Assembly (NCBI GenBank): GCA_052387815.1
Contig: JBQTIU010000092.1
Coordinates: forward strand, 1 to 16,168
DNA length: 16,168 bases
Reading direction: 5' to 3'
Source of the DNA: JBQTIU01 sp052387815
Lineage (GTDB): Bacteria; Pseudomonadota; Alphaproteobacteria; CACIAM-22H2
This document shows, piece after piece, positions 5,736 through 13,110 of this stretch (positions are counted from its first letter, which is position 1; each line of letters starts with the position of its first letter). The notes beneath the pieces were generated by a model, which was not told the DNA's origin, made no database searches, and worked only from the letters and a program-made list of their open reading frames with translations. Position numbers and translations under genes: made by a program.

Positions 5736-8312
5736 ATGGCACGCTACAACTTCAAGGAAACCGAGGCCAAGTGGCAGGCCGCCTGGGAGGCGGCCGAGGC
5801 CTTTCGCGCCCGCGAACACGTGCCGGGGCGGCCCAAATACTACGTGCTCGAGATGTTCCCCTATCCCTCGGGCCGCGTCCATATGGGCCACGTGCGCAAC
5901 TACACGCTCGGCGACGTGGTGGCGCGCCACCGCCGCGCCCGCGGCTTCAATGTCCTGCACCCGATGGGCTGGGACGCCTTCGGCCTGCCGGCCGAGAACG
6001 CGGCGATCGAGCGTGGCGTCCACCCCGCCAAGTGGACCTACGACAACATCGCCGCGATGCGCGCCCAGCTCAAATCCATGGGCCTGTCGCTCGACTGGTC
6101 GCGGGAAATCGCCACCTGCGATCCCGAATACTACCGGCACGAACAGAAGATGTTCCTCGATTTCCTCGCGGCCGGCCTCGCCTACCGCCGCGAAGCCTAT
6201 GTCAACTGGGACCCGGTCGACCGCACCGTGCTCGCCAACGAACAGGTGATCGACGGGTGCGGCTGGCGTTCGGGGGCGCCGGTCGAGCGCCGCAAGCTCA
6301 GCCAATGGTTCCTCAAGATCACCGAGTTCGCCGACGAGCTCCTTGAGGCGCTCGCCTCCCTGCCGCGCTGGCCCGACAAAGTCCGCCTCATGCAGGAGAA
6401 CTGGATCGGGCGCTCGGCGGGCGCCGAAATCCGCTTCGAGCTCAGGGGCCGCAAGCTCGCCGCCGCCGGCCAGCGCCTGTCCGTCTTCACGACCCGGGCG
6501 GACACCATCTTCGGCGCCTCGTTCTGCGCGCTCTCGCCCGACCACCCCATCGCCCTCGAGCTCGCGGCGGGCGACCGCGGCCTCGCCGCGTTCATCGCCG
6601 AATGCCGCCGCCTCGGCACCTCGCAGGCGGCCCTCGAGACGGCCGAGAAGAAGGGCTACTCGACCGGCCTCGCAGCCCTCCATCCGTTCATGGAGGGGCG
6701 CGAGCTGCCGGTCTATGTCGCCAATTTCGTGCTGATGGAATACGGCGCCGGCGCCATTTTCGGCTGCCCGGCCCACGACCAGCGCGACCTCGAGTTCGCC
6801 CGCAAGTACGGGCTTCCCGTGCTGCCGGTGGTGGTCCCGCGCGGGTCCGATCCCAAGGAATTCGAGATCGCGGATACGGCCTATCTTGGCGACGGCGTGC
6901 TCCGGGGATCGGCCTTCCTCGATGGCATGGAGATCGAGGCCGCCAAGGCCGAGGTGGCCCGGCGGCTCGCCGCCCAGGGCGCCGGCGGAGCGATGACCGT
7001 CTGGCGCCTGCGCGACTGGGGAGTGTCGCGCCAGCGTTACTGGGGCTGCCCCATCCCGGTCATTCATTGCGAGGCGTGCGGGATCGTGGCCGTAGCGGAC
7101 CGCGACCTGCCGGTGCGGCTCCCCGACGACGTCGACTTCGAGCGGCCGGGCAACCCGCTCGACCGCCATCCGACCTGGAAGCACACCGCCTGCCCGACCT
7201 GCGGCCAGCCGGCGCTTCGCGAGACCGACACCTTCGACACCTTCGTCGAAAGCGCCTGGTACTTCGCGCGCTTCTGCTCGGCCCACAGCGCCCGCGCCTT
7301 CGAGCGCGACGCCGTCGATTACTGGCTGCCCGTGGACCAGTATATCGGCGGCGTCGAGCACGCCGTCCTGCACCTTCTTTATTCGCGCTTCTTCACCCGC
7401 GCGCTCCGCCGCTGCGGCTACCTCGGGCTCGACGAGCCGTTCACGGGCCTGTTCACCCAGGGCATGGTCTGCCATGAGACCTACAGCGACGCCGCCGGCA
7501 ATTGGCTTACCCCCGACGAAGTCAAGAAGGGCGAGAAGGGGTTCGTGCGCGTGGCCGACGGCGCCGCCGTCGTCATCGGGCGCTCCGAGAAGATGTCGAA
7601 GTCGCGCCAGAACGTCATCGAGCCGACTGAAATCATCGAGACCTACGGTGCCGACACGGCGCGCCTGTTCATGCTCTCCGACAGCCCGCCCGAACGCGAT
7701 CTCGAATGGACCGAAGCCGGCGTCGAGGGCGCCTTCCGCTACTTGAACCGCGTCTACCGCCTGGTTGCCGAGCCGCCGGTCCCGCTGCCGCCGCCGGGAC
7801 CCCGTCCCCAGGCGCTCTCGCCCGCCGCCTGGGCTGGCTTGCGCGCCATCCACAAGGCTATATCCGCGGTCTCCGACCACCTCGATCATTTCCGCTTCAA
7901 CGTCGCAGTGGCCCAGGTTCGCGCGCTCACCAACACCCTCGCCGAGCTGTCGGGCGAGGGCGAGGGCGAGGCCTGGGTCCTGCGCCTCGGCTGCGAGACG
8001 ACGGTCAAGCTCATCGGCCCGATGACGCCGCACCTCGCCGAGCAGCTGTGGCAGCTGCTCGGCCACCCCGGGCTGTTGTGCAATGAGCCGTGGCCGGAGG
8101 CCGATCCGGCATTGATCGTCGATGACCAGGTGACGGTGGCGGTGCAGGTCAACGGCAAGCTGCGCGCCACCTTGAGCCTGCCCCGCGACGCCGCCGAGGC
8201 GACCGCGCGCGCCAGCGCGCTCGCCGCTCCCACCGTCGTCGCCGCCATGGCGGGCAAGCCGGCGCGCCAGGTGATCGTGGTCAAGAACCGGGTGGTGAAC
8301 GTCGTTGTTTGA
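5736..8312 (+). CDS. leuS: Leucine--tRNA ligase (leucyl-tRNA synthetase)
   Basis: A cytoplasmic class I synthetase of 858 residues, the normal bacterial length, that charges tRNA-Leu with leucine. The HIGH signature is HMGH at residues 49-52 within MFPYPSGRVHMGH. The KMSKS loop is at 619-623. The CP1 editing domain is intact, with TRADT from residue 253 and the AHDQRD aspartate at about 348. A zinc-ribbon-like insertion has paired cysteines CEAC (445, 448) and CPTC (486, 489). The C-terminal anticodon-binding and LeuRS-specific regions are complete. ATG 5736 gives the expected N-terminus (MARYNFKETEAKWQ). It lacks an obvious Shine-Dalgarno sequence and lies 27 bases after a repeat unit, so expression from upstream genes or a weak initiation context is likely. 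The lptE gene usually found downstream is not present. Confidence 0.98.
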   Translation: MARYNFKETEAKWQAAWEAAEAFRAREHVPGRPKYYVLEMFPYPSGRVHMGHVRNYTLGDVVARHRRARGFNVLHPMGWDAFGLPAENAAIERGVHPAKWTYDNIAAMRAQLKSMGLSLDWSREIATCDPEYYRHEQKMFLDFLAAGLAYRREAYVNWDPVDRTVLANEQVIDGCGWRSGAPVERRKLSQWFLKITEFADELLEALASLPRWPDKVRLMQENWIGRSAGAEIRFELRGRKLAAAGQRLSVFTTRADTIFGASFCALSPDHPIALELAAGDRGLAAFIAECRRLGTSQAALETAEKKGYSTGLAALHPFMEGRELPVYVANFVLMEYGAGAIFGCPAHDQRDLEFARKYGLPVLPVVVPRGSDPKEFEIADTAYLGDGVLRGSAFLDGMEIEAAKAEVARRLAAQGAGGAMTVWRLRDWGVSRQRYWGCPIPVIHCEACGIVAVADRDLPVRLPDDVDFERPGNPLDRHPTWKHTACPTCGQPALRETDTFDTFVESAWYFARFCSAHSARAFERDAVDYWLPVDQYIGGVEHAVLHLLYSRFFTRALRRCGYLGLDEPFTGLFTQGMVCHETYSDAAGNWLTPDEVKKGEKGFVRVADGAAVVIGRSEKMSKSRQNVIEPTEIIETYGADTARLFMLSDSPPERDLEWTEAGVEGAFRYLNRVYRLVAEPPVPLPPPGPRPQALSPAAWAGLRAIHKAISAVSDHLDHFRFNVAVAQVRALTNTLAELSGEGEGEAWVLRLGCETTVKLIGPMTPHLAEQLWQLLGHPGLLCNEPWPEADPALIVDDQVTVAVQVNGKLRATLSLPRDAAEATARASALAAPTVVAAMAGKPARQVIVVKNRVVNVVV

Positions 8313-8331
8313 AGGTCACCGCGGAGGTCGC

Positions 8332-8400
8332 GTAGGGGCGAGGCGTTGCCTCGCGGATTTCAAACCGGCCCCGCGGGCCGGTCTCAAGACCCGCCCCTAC
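8332..8400. repeat. Single modular palindromic repeat unit between leuS and holA
   Basis: One 69-bp unit from GTAGGGG to CCCCTAC. It contains the words GCGAGGCGTTGCCTCGC, TTTCAAACCGGCC (half of the usual TTTCAAA hairpin) and CCGGTCTCAAGACCCG. It occupies more than half of the 129-base gap where lptE is normally found. After a further 22 bases there is a GTAGCCC at 8423, possibly the remnant of another unit running up to the holA start. Confidence 0.85.
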
Positions 8401-8441
8401 GACGGGAATGCGCATGTATTCTGTAGCCCGATTGTGAACCG

Positions 8442-9455
8442 ATGAAAATCGCTGCGGCCGCCATCGCCGCCTTCCTCGAACGTCCCGCCCCGGCGGCCCG
8501 CGCGGTGCTCATCTACGGCCCCGACCTCGGCCTGGTGCGCGAGCGCGGCGAGGCGCTGGTCGCGACCGTGGTCGCCGACCCGGCCGACCCCTTCCGGGTC
8601 GCCGAACTGGCGGGCGCGGCGCTGGCCAAGGACCCGGCCCGGCTCGCCGACGAGGCGGCCGCGCTGTCGTTCACGGGCGGGCGGCGAGCGGTGCGGGTGC
8701 GCCCGGCGGGCAACGAAGTGGCCGACATCTTCGCCCGCTTCCTCAAGGACCCGGCGGGCGATGCGCTCATCGTCGTCGAGGCGGGCGAGCTCGACGGCCG
8801 CTCGGCCCTGCGGCGGCTGTTCGAAGGCGCCGCCAACGCCGCCGCCATCGCCTGCTACCGCGACGAGGGGCGCGAGCTGGCGGGCGTCATCCGCGACACG
8901 CTGGCCGGGGAGGGAGTCAGCGCCACGCCCGAGGCGCTCGCCTGGCTCGCCTCGCGGCTCGGCGGCGACCGCCTGGTGACGCGCTCCGAACTCGACAAGC
9001 TGGCGATTTATGTCGGGCCCGGCGCCGTCGCGAGCCTCGAGGACGCGCAAGCCTGCGTCGGCGACAGCGCCGACATCGACCTCGACGATCTCGCCCACGC
9101 GGTCGCCGGCGGCGACGTGCCAAGGCTCGAGCAGGCATTGGCCCGCGTCACGGGCGAGGGCATGACGGCGCCCACCATCGTGCGCGCCGTGGCGCGGCAT
9201 TTCACCCGGCTCCACCTCGCCGCCGGGCTGATCGCCGCCGGCAATTCGGAGAAAAGCGCCATGATGAGCCTGCGCCCGCCGGTCTTTTGGAAGGAGGAGA
9301 CCGCCTTCCGCGCCCACCTCAAGCGCCTTACGCTGCCGGCCGTGGGGCGCGCGCTCACCGCCCTCCTCGAGGCCGAGATCGCCTGCAAGACCGGCGGCGC
9401 GCCGGCCGGGCTGGTGGCGGCGCGCTGCCTGTTGTCGCTCGCCCGCCAGGCTTGA
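8442..9455 (+). CDS. holA: DNA polymerase III delta subunit
   Basis: A protein of 337 residues, the usual length for the delta subunit of the clamp loader. It opens the beta sliding clamp during DNA replication in the cytoplasm. Family features are the N-terminal AAA-like domain start VLIYGPDLGLVRERGEAL, the segment DPFRVAEL, ALSFTGGRRAVRVR, the region DALIVVEAGELDGRSALRRLFE, then ALAWLASRLGGDRLVTRSELDKLAIY (typical GNDLxxLxxELEKL-like delta motif) and the helical collar domain at the C-terminus with VARHFTRLHLAAGL and RPPVFWKEE. The delta subunit has no functional Walker A, and none is seen. The start is ATG 8442; no strong ribosome binding site precedes it. Its place after leuS fits the conserved leuS-lptE-holA order, with lptE missing here. 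Confidence 0.93.
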   Translation: MKIAAAAIAAFLERPAPAARAVLIYGPDLGLVRERGEALVATVVADPADPFRVAELAGAALAKDPARLADEAAALSFTGGRRAVRVRPAGNEVADIFARFLKDPAGDALIVVEAGELDGRSALRRLFEGAANAAAIACYRDEGRELAGVIRDTLAGEGVSATPEALAWLASRLGGDRLVTRSELDKLAIYVGPGAVASLEDAQACVGDSADIDLDDLAHAVAGGDVPRLEQALARVTGEGMTAPTIVRAVARHFTRLHLAAGLIAAGNSEKSAMMSLRPPVFWKEETAFRAHLKRLTLPAVGRALTALLEAEIACKTGGAPAGLVAARCLLSLARQA

Positions 9456-9543
9456 TCTGGGAACCAGGAGACACAGCAGGCGGTTTCCCTGACGCGCCGT
9501 TGCCGTCGCTTTGTCGGGCATAACCGTTCGCTAGACTGCTTAC

Positions 9544-9816
9544 ATGAAGCGAATCAGAAAACTCGCGAAACTGGCCTTCGGCTACATCTGCGTCTTCGAG
9601 ACCAACGAGCTCGGCGGCTATACCGTTACCTGTCCGAAGCTTCCCCCGGTCGTGACCCAGGGGGAGACGCTGGAAGAAGCGCTGGCGATGGCAAGGGAAG
9701 CCATCGAGCTGGTTCTTGAGGTGTATCGCGACGAGGGCACGCCGATCCCGCCGCCCGACAAACCCCGGCGCGTTCGCGTCAGAGAGTTTGCGAAGGTCGA
9801 TCGCGCCCGCAGTTGA
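9544..9816 (+). CDS. hicB: HicB-like antitoxin
   Basis: A protein of 90 residues with the partial RNase H-like HicB fold. The pattern is FGYICVFETNELGGYTVTCPKLPPVVTQGETLEEALAMAREAIELVLE, seen here as the consecutive motifs GGYTVTCPKLP, TQGETLEEAL and REAIELVLE. The protein binds and blocks the HicA mRNA interferase. The C-terminal tail (PRRVRVREFAKVD) is short and basic and shows no clear ribbon-helix-helix or HTH domain, so autoregulation may be weak or use another surface. A possible weak promoter (TTGTCG at 9511, TAGACT at 9532, 15-base gap) would leave almost no leader; no ribosome binding site is visible. The stop overlaps the hicA start. Confidence 0.88.
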   Translation: MKRIRKLAKLAFGYICVFETNELGGYTVTCPKLPPVVTQGETLEEALAMAREAIELVLEVYRDEGTPIPPPDKPRRVRVREFAKVDRARS

Positions 9817-10040
9817 GTCGGCTCCCCGCCGTCGCGGCCCGTAGGGCGGTAGCCGCTCTTGAACGAGCCGGATGCGTTTGCATCCGGTCGAAGGGGAGCC
9901 ACCGCATGTACCGTCACCCCACTGACGCGCGCCGGCAGGCTTTCGTCCCCTACGACAGCGCGGATCTTGCCCCGCAGACGCTACGGTCGATCCGCAAGCA
10001 GGCCGGACTGAACATCGACGAGTTTCTCAAGCGCCTGTAG
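9813..10040 (+). CDS. hicA: HicA-like mRNA interferase toxin
   Basis: A protein of 75 residues with the double-stranded RNA-binding-like HicA fold. The catalytic signature is RSKGSHRMYRHP with the key histidine at residue 30. The typical end is LAPQTLRSIRKQAGLNIDEFLKRL, visible as TLRSIRKQAG and DEFL. HicA cleaves mRNA and is held inactive by HicB. The start is read as TTG 9813, forming a TTGA overlap with the hicB stop; there is no in-frame ATG early enough to keep the first helix, so this unusual start is well supported. The antitoxin-first order is the reverse of the classic hicAB layout but common in other genomes. A rearranged inverted repeat follows about 15 bases downstream. Confidence 0.85.
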   Translation: MSRLPAVAARRAVAALERAGCVCIRSKGSHRMYRHPTDARRQAFVPYDSADLAPQTLRSIRKQAGLNIDEFLKRL

Positions 10041-10054
10041 AGAAAAGATCTTGT

Positions 10055-10204
10055 ACCGCGGAGCGCGCGGAGGTGAACGCAGAGAACGCGGAGCAAGATC
10101 AGGAATTGTTACGCGCGCTACGCGCGCGAAATCTCTTATCAGCGCCCTCTGCGCTTTCCTTTGCGTCCTCCGCGGTTAATCGTTTCTCTGTGTCTTTGTG
10201 GTTT
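10055..10204. repeat. Imperfect inverted repeat of the CCGCGGAGG type
   Basis: The left end ACCGCGGAG (10055-10063) is mirrored by CTCCGCGGT (10168-10176). Both arms continue with related GAACGCAGAG / GCGCAGAGG text pointing inward. The centre has a short CGCGCG-CTA-CGCGCG stem within ACGCGCGCTACGCGCGC. The right flank continues as TCTCTGTGTCTTTGTGG. From general knowledge, text of this kind (read in reverse as CCACAAAGACACAGA...CCGCGGAGGACGC) recurs in intergenic regions of many unrelated bacteria. It is unrelated in sequence to the GTAGGGG family and fills most of the 206-base gap between hicA and the Rieske gene. I see no gene in it. Confidence 0.7.
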
Positions 10205-10212
10205 CCGCGCGT

Positions 10213-10220
10213 GGTATAAT
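10213..10220 (+). promoter_or_regulatory. Candidate extended -10 promoter of the Rieske gene
   Basis: TGGTATAAT ends at 10220. It is an extended -10 element (TG, one base, TATAAT) about 27 bases before the start codon. The best -35-like hexamer with usual spacing (10191-10196, TGTCTT) is poor, as is common with extended -10 sites, and it falls in the right flank of the CCGCGGAGG-type repeat. Confidence 0.5.
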
Positions 10221-10246
10221 TCGCGCCCACGGCAGGGGAGGATGCG

Positions 10247-12031
10247 ATGCCCGAGACCGGCGCCGGAAGCGGCGATTTCATCCGCGTGGGCACGCTCGAC
10301 GAGCTGTGCGCCAAGGGCAGGATGGTCGTCAAGGGCGCGACCTGCCCGCTCCTTGTCGTCCACCACCAGGGCCGGGTGTTCGCGCTCGACAACCGCTGCC
10401 CGCATCTGGGCTTCCCGCTGCACCGCGGCTCGGTCGAGGACGGCATCCTGACCTGCCACTGGCACCACGCGCGCTTCGATCTCGAAAGCGGCGGCACCTT
10501 CGACCCGTGGGCCGACGACGTGGCCAAGGCCGCGGTCGAGCTGCGCGGCGGCGAGGTGTGGGTGGCCCGGCGCACCCGCTACGCGGATGAGGGCGCGCAT
10601 TGGCGCAACCGCTTGACGGCCGGGCTCGAGCACAATCTCGGCCTGGTCATCGCCAAGGCGATCCTCGGCCTGGCTGGCGAGGGCGTGGCCCCCAGCGACA
10701 TCGTCCGCGAGGCGATCGTGTTCGGGGTCGAGAACCGCGACGGTTGGGGCACCGGCCTGACCATCCTGACCGCCCTTTCCAACCTGCTGCCATGGCTCCC
10801 CGAAGAGGAGACCTATCTCGCGCTCTACCAGGGCGCTCGGCGCGTGGCGGCGGATTGCGAGGGCGCGGCGCCGCGGCGCCGGCGCGCCCCGTTCGCGACC
10901 GGCGCGCATGACCTGGCGACGCTGACGCGCTGGCTCAGGCACTGGACCCGCGTGCGCCACCGCGACGGCGCCGAGCGGACGCTGTTGACGGCGATCGCGG
11001 CCGGCGCCGGGCCGGCCGACGTCGCGACGGCGCTGCTCGGCGCGGCCACCGACCGCATTTTCGCCGATGGCGGCCATGCGCTCGATTTCATCAACAAGGC
11101 GTTCGAGGCCCTCGAGCTGGTCGGCTGGCAGCACGCCGCGCTCGTGCTCCCCGCGGTGGTCGAGCAGTTGGTGAGTGCGCGCGGCGCCGAGGAACTCAAC
11201 GCCTGGCGCCACCCCATCGACTTGGTGCCGCTGTGCGAGGCCGCCTTCGCCAGGCTGCCGGCCGGGATCGCCGCCGGCGCGGGCTGGCGCGGCCATGCCG
11301 CACTGGCGCGCGATCTGTTGGGCGACGATCCCGCGGCCATCTTCGCCGCGCTCGATCGAGCGATCGCGGCCGGCGCCGGGCCGAGCGATCTTGCGCGCGC
11401 GCTTGCCTACGCCGCGGCGCTCCGGGTCGCCCGCTTCGGCACCTCGAACGAATTCTCGGACTGGCTCGCCGCGCATCACTGCTTCACGTACTGCAACGCG
11501 CTCCACGCCATGCTCGCCCGCGTCGCTCCTCCCGGCAGCAGGCCCGTCAAGCCCGAGCTTTTGCGCGGGGTCTATCACGGCGCGATGCGGGTCTACCTCA
11601 TCCGCTTCCTCAATGTGCCCCCCGCCCGCCTGCCCGGCGAGGCCGGCGAGTCGCTCGACGACCTGCCGGCAGCGGAAGGCGAACTCGCCGCCGCCTTTCT
11701 CGCCGCCCTCGACCGCCACGGCGCGGTCGAGGGCGCCGCCCGCCTCATCTCCCGCACCCTCGCCCTCGGGCACGACCCCGACAAGCTGGTCGCCGTGCTC
11801 GCCCGCGCCACCCTCCGCGAGGACGCCGATTTCCATACCTACCAGATGCTCGAAGCGGGCGTGGCCCAAGCCCGCCAATGGGGCGCGGGCGCCGAGGGGC
11901 GTCATATCCTCATCGCCGTCGCCCGCTATCTTGCCGCCCATTCGCCGACCGAGCGCGCGCACGCCCAGACCGCCGCCATCGCGCGCCGCCTCGCCGGCGG
12001 GCAAGCGGTGCACGAATCGGATGACATCTGA
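10247..12031 (+). CDS. Rieske [2Fe-2S] protein with large helical C-terminal repeat domain
   Basis: A protein of 594 residues with no signal peptide, so probably cytoplasmic. Residues about 10-110 form a Rieske domain: CPHLGFPLHRG (Cys51, His53) and CHWHHARFDL (Cys70, His73) are the four cluster ligands, in the spacing of ferredoxin-type Rieske proteins. The remaining 480 residues are Ala-rich and helical, with no oxygenase 2-His-1-carboxylate motif that I recognise. Four copies of a G-x-x-P-x-[DK]-[ILV] motif occur at residues 146, 253, 376 and 508, each starting a similar block of helices; several blocks hold histidines (H277, H296, H410, H411, H420, H444, H530, H553). The start is ATG 10247, with AGGGGAGG at 10234-10241. 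An electron-transfer role for the N-terminal domain is likely. The reaction is unknown. It converges on livF across a repeat cluster. Confidence 0.82.
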   Translation: MPETGAGSGDFIRVGTLDELCAKGRMVVKGATCPLLVVHHQGRVFALDNRCPHLGFPLHRGSVEDGILTCHWHHARFDLESGGTFDPWADDVAKAAVELRGGEVWVARRTRYADEGAHWRNRLTAGLEHNLGLVIAKAILGLAGEGVAPSDIVREAIVFGVENRDGWGTGLTILTALSNLLPWLPEEETYLALYQGARRVAADCEGAAPRRRRAPFATGAHDLATLTRWLRHWTRVRHRDGAERTLLTAIAAGAGPADVATALLGAATDRIFADGGHALDFINKAFEALELVGWQHAALVLPAVVEQLVSARGAEELNAWRHPIDLVPLCEAAFARLPAGIAAGAGWRGHAALARDLLGDDPAAIFAALDRAIAAGAGPSDLARALAYAAALRVARFGTSNEFSDWLAAHHCFTYCNALHAMLARVAPPGSRPVKPELLRGVYHGAMRVYLIRFLNVPPARLPGEAGESLDDLPAAEGELAAAFLAALDRHGAVEGAARLISRTLALGHDPDKLVAVLARATLREDADFHTYQMLEAGVAQARQWGAGAEGRHILIAVARYLAAHSPTERAHAQTAAIARRLAGGQAVHESDDI

Positions 12032-12048
12032 TGTCTGCGATTGCCGGG

Positions 12049-12387
12049 GTAGGGGCGGGTTTATAACCCGCCCGCGGGGCCGGTTTGAAACCCGCGGGGC
12101 ATTGCCCCGCGCCTACAGGGGATGCAACGATCCATGTTCCCGTAGGGACGGGTCTTGCGACCCGCTCGCGGGGCCGGTTTGAAACCCGCGGGGCATTGCC
12201 CCGCGCCTACACGGGATGCAACGATCCATGTTCCCGTAGGGGCGGGTTTCTAACCCGCCCGCGGGGCCGTGTTGAAACCGGCCCGTACAGGGGCATCGTC
12301 GTTGGCCTGCCGTAGGGGCGGGTTTATACCCCGCCCGGGGCGGCGCGGGCGGGTCTTGAGACCGGCGAGGCGCGGCCTCGCCCCTAC
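12049..12387. repeat. Cluster of four modular palindromic repeat units
   Basis: Units at 12049-12116, 12142-12210, 12236-12288 and 12312-12387. All start with GTAGGGG or GTAGGGA and end in CCTAC or CGTAC. The gaps are 25, 25 and 23 bp; the first two carry GGATGCAACGATCCATGTTC, also found upstream of the unit at 5580. Hairpin words include GGCGGGTTTATAACCCGCC, GCGGGGCATTGCCCCGC (twice), GGGTCTTGCGACCC, GGGTTTCTAACCC and GGCGAGGCGCGGCCTCGCC. The cluster fills the 371-base convergent gap between the Rieske gene and livF and ends 15 bases before the livF stop. There is no T-tract, so classical intrinsic termination is not supported, though the stacked hairpins could hinder RNA polymerase or exonucleases. 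Confidence 0.93.
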
Positions 12388-12402
12388 GCAATTCCGATGC
12401 CC

Positions 12403-13110
12403 TCAGCCCAGCCCCAGATAGGCATGGCGAATGTGCGGGTCGTCGAGGAGCCGGCGCGCCGGCCCCGCGAGGGCGATGCGGCCGTTTTCGATCACATAGG
12501 CCCGATCGGCGAGTTCGAGGGTCTGCAGGACGTTCTGCTCGACGATCAGAACCGTCACGCCGGCGCGATGGATGTCGCGGATGTAGCGGAACATCTCGGC
12601 GACCACGATCGGCGCGAGGCCGAGGGACGGCTCGTCGAGCAGCAGCAGCTTCGGGGCCGCCATCAACGCCCGCCCGAGCGCGGTCATCTGCTGCTCGCCG
12701 CCCGACAGCGTGTTGGCGACCTGGCGGCGCCGCTCGGCGAGCTTCGGAAACATGGCGAAGACCCGATCGAGGCGCGCCGCGACCTCGTCGCGGCCCGACG
12801 ATCTGTAGGCGCCGAGGCGCAAGTTTTCCTCGACCGTCATCTCCGGGAAGAGCTTGCGCCCCTCCGGGCACTGGCACAGCCCGAGGAGCGCGCGTTGATG
12901 CGCGGGAACGGCGGCGAGATCGCGGCCGAGGAACTTGATCGAGCCCGCGCGGGCGCCGATGAGGCCCGACAGGGCATTGAGGAGCGAGGTCTTGCCCGCC
13001 CCGTTGGGGCCGACGATGGCGACCAGCTCGCCCTCCCCGACCTCGATGGAGACGCCCCAGACGGCGACGACCTCGCCGTAGGCGACCTCGATATGGCGCA
13101 CCTCAAGCAT
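12403..13110 (-). CDS. livF: Branched-chain amino-acid ABC transporter ATP-binding protein LivF
   Basis: An ABC ATPase of 235 residues, cytoplasmic, paired with LivG to drive uptake through LivH/LivM. Walker A is GPNGAGKTS (34-42), the signature LSGGEQQM starts at 135, and Walker B LLLLDEPSLGLAP is at 155-167. The switch position is EQN instead of histidine, which is normal for LivF. The segment LCQCPEGRKLFPEMTVEENL corresponds to the family's VPEGRxIFPxxTVEENL, with CQC in place of the usual YVP-type residues. The start ATG 13110 overlaps the end of livG by 8 bases. It is the last gene of the operon, and a repeat cluster follows its stop. Confidence 0.95.
   Translation of the reverse strand: MLEVRHIEVAYGEVVAVWGVSIEVGEGELVAIVGPNGAGKTSLLNALSGLIGARAGSIKFLGRDLAAVPAHQRALLGLCQCPEGRKLFPEMTVEENLRLGAYRSSGRDEVAARLDRVFAMFPKLAERRRQVANTLSGGEQQMTALGRALMAAPKLLLLDEPSLGLAPIVVAEMFRYIRDIHRAGVTVLIVEQNVLQTLELADRAYVIENGRIALAGPARRLLDDPHIRHAYLGLG

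Noticed and set aside
5691..8066. 791-codon minus-strand open frame opposite leuS
   Set aside because: It is antisense to an intact leuS with all catalytic motifs, and its product shows no recognisable domain.
12049..12387. Stacked hairpins as bidirectional terminators of the convergent Rieske and livF genes
   Set aside because: There are no T-tracts after the stems, and the same units also lie upstream of leuS and livH and between divergent genes, so a terminator role is not a general explanation.
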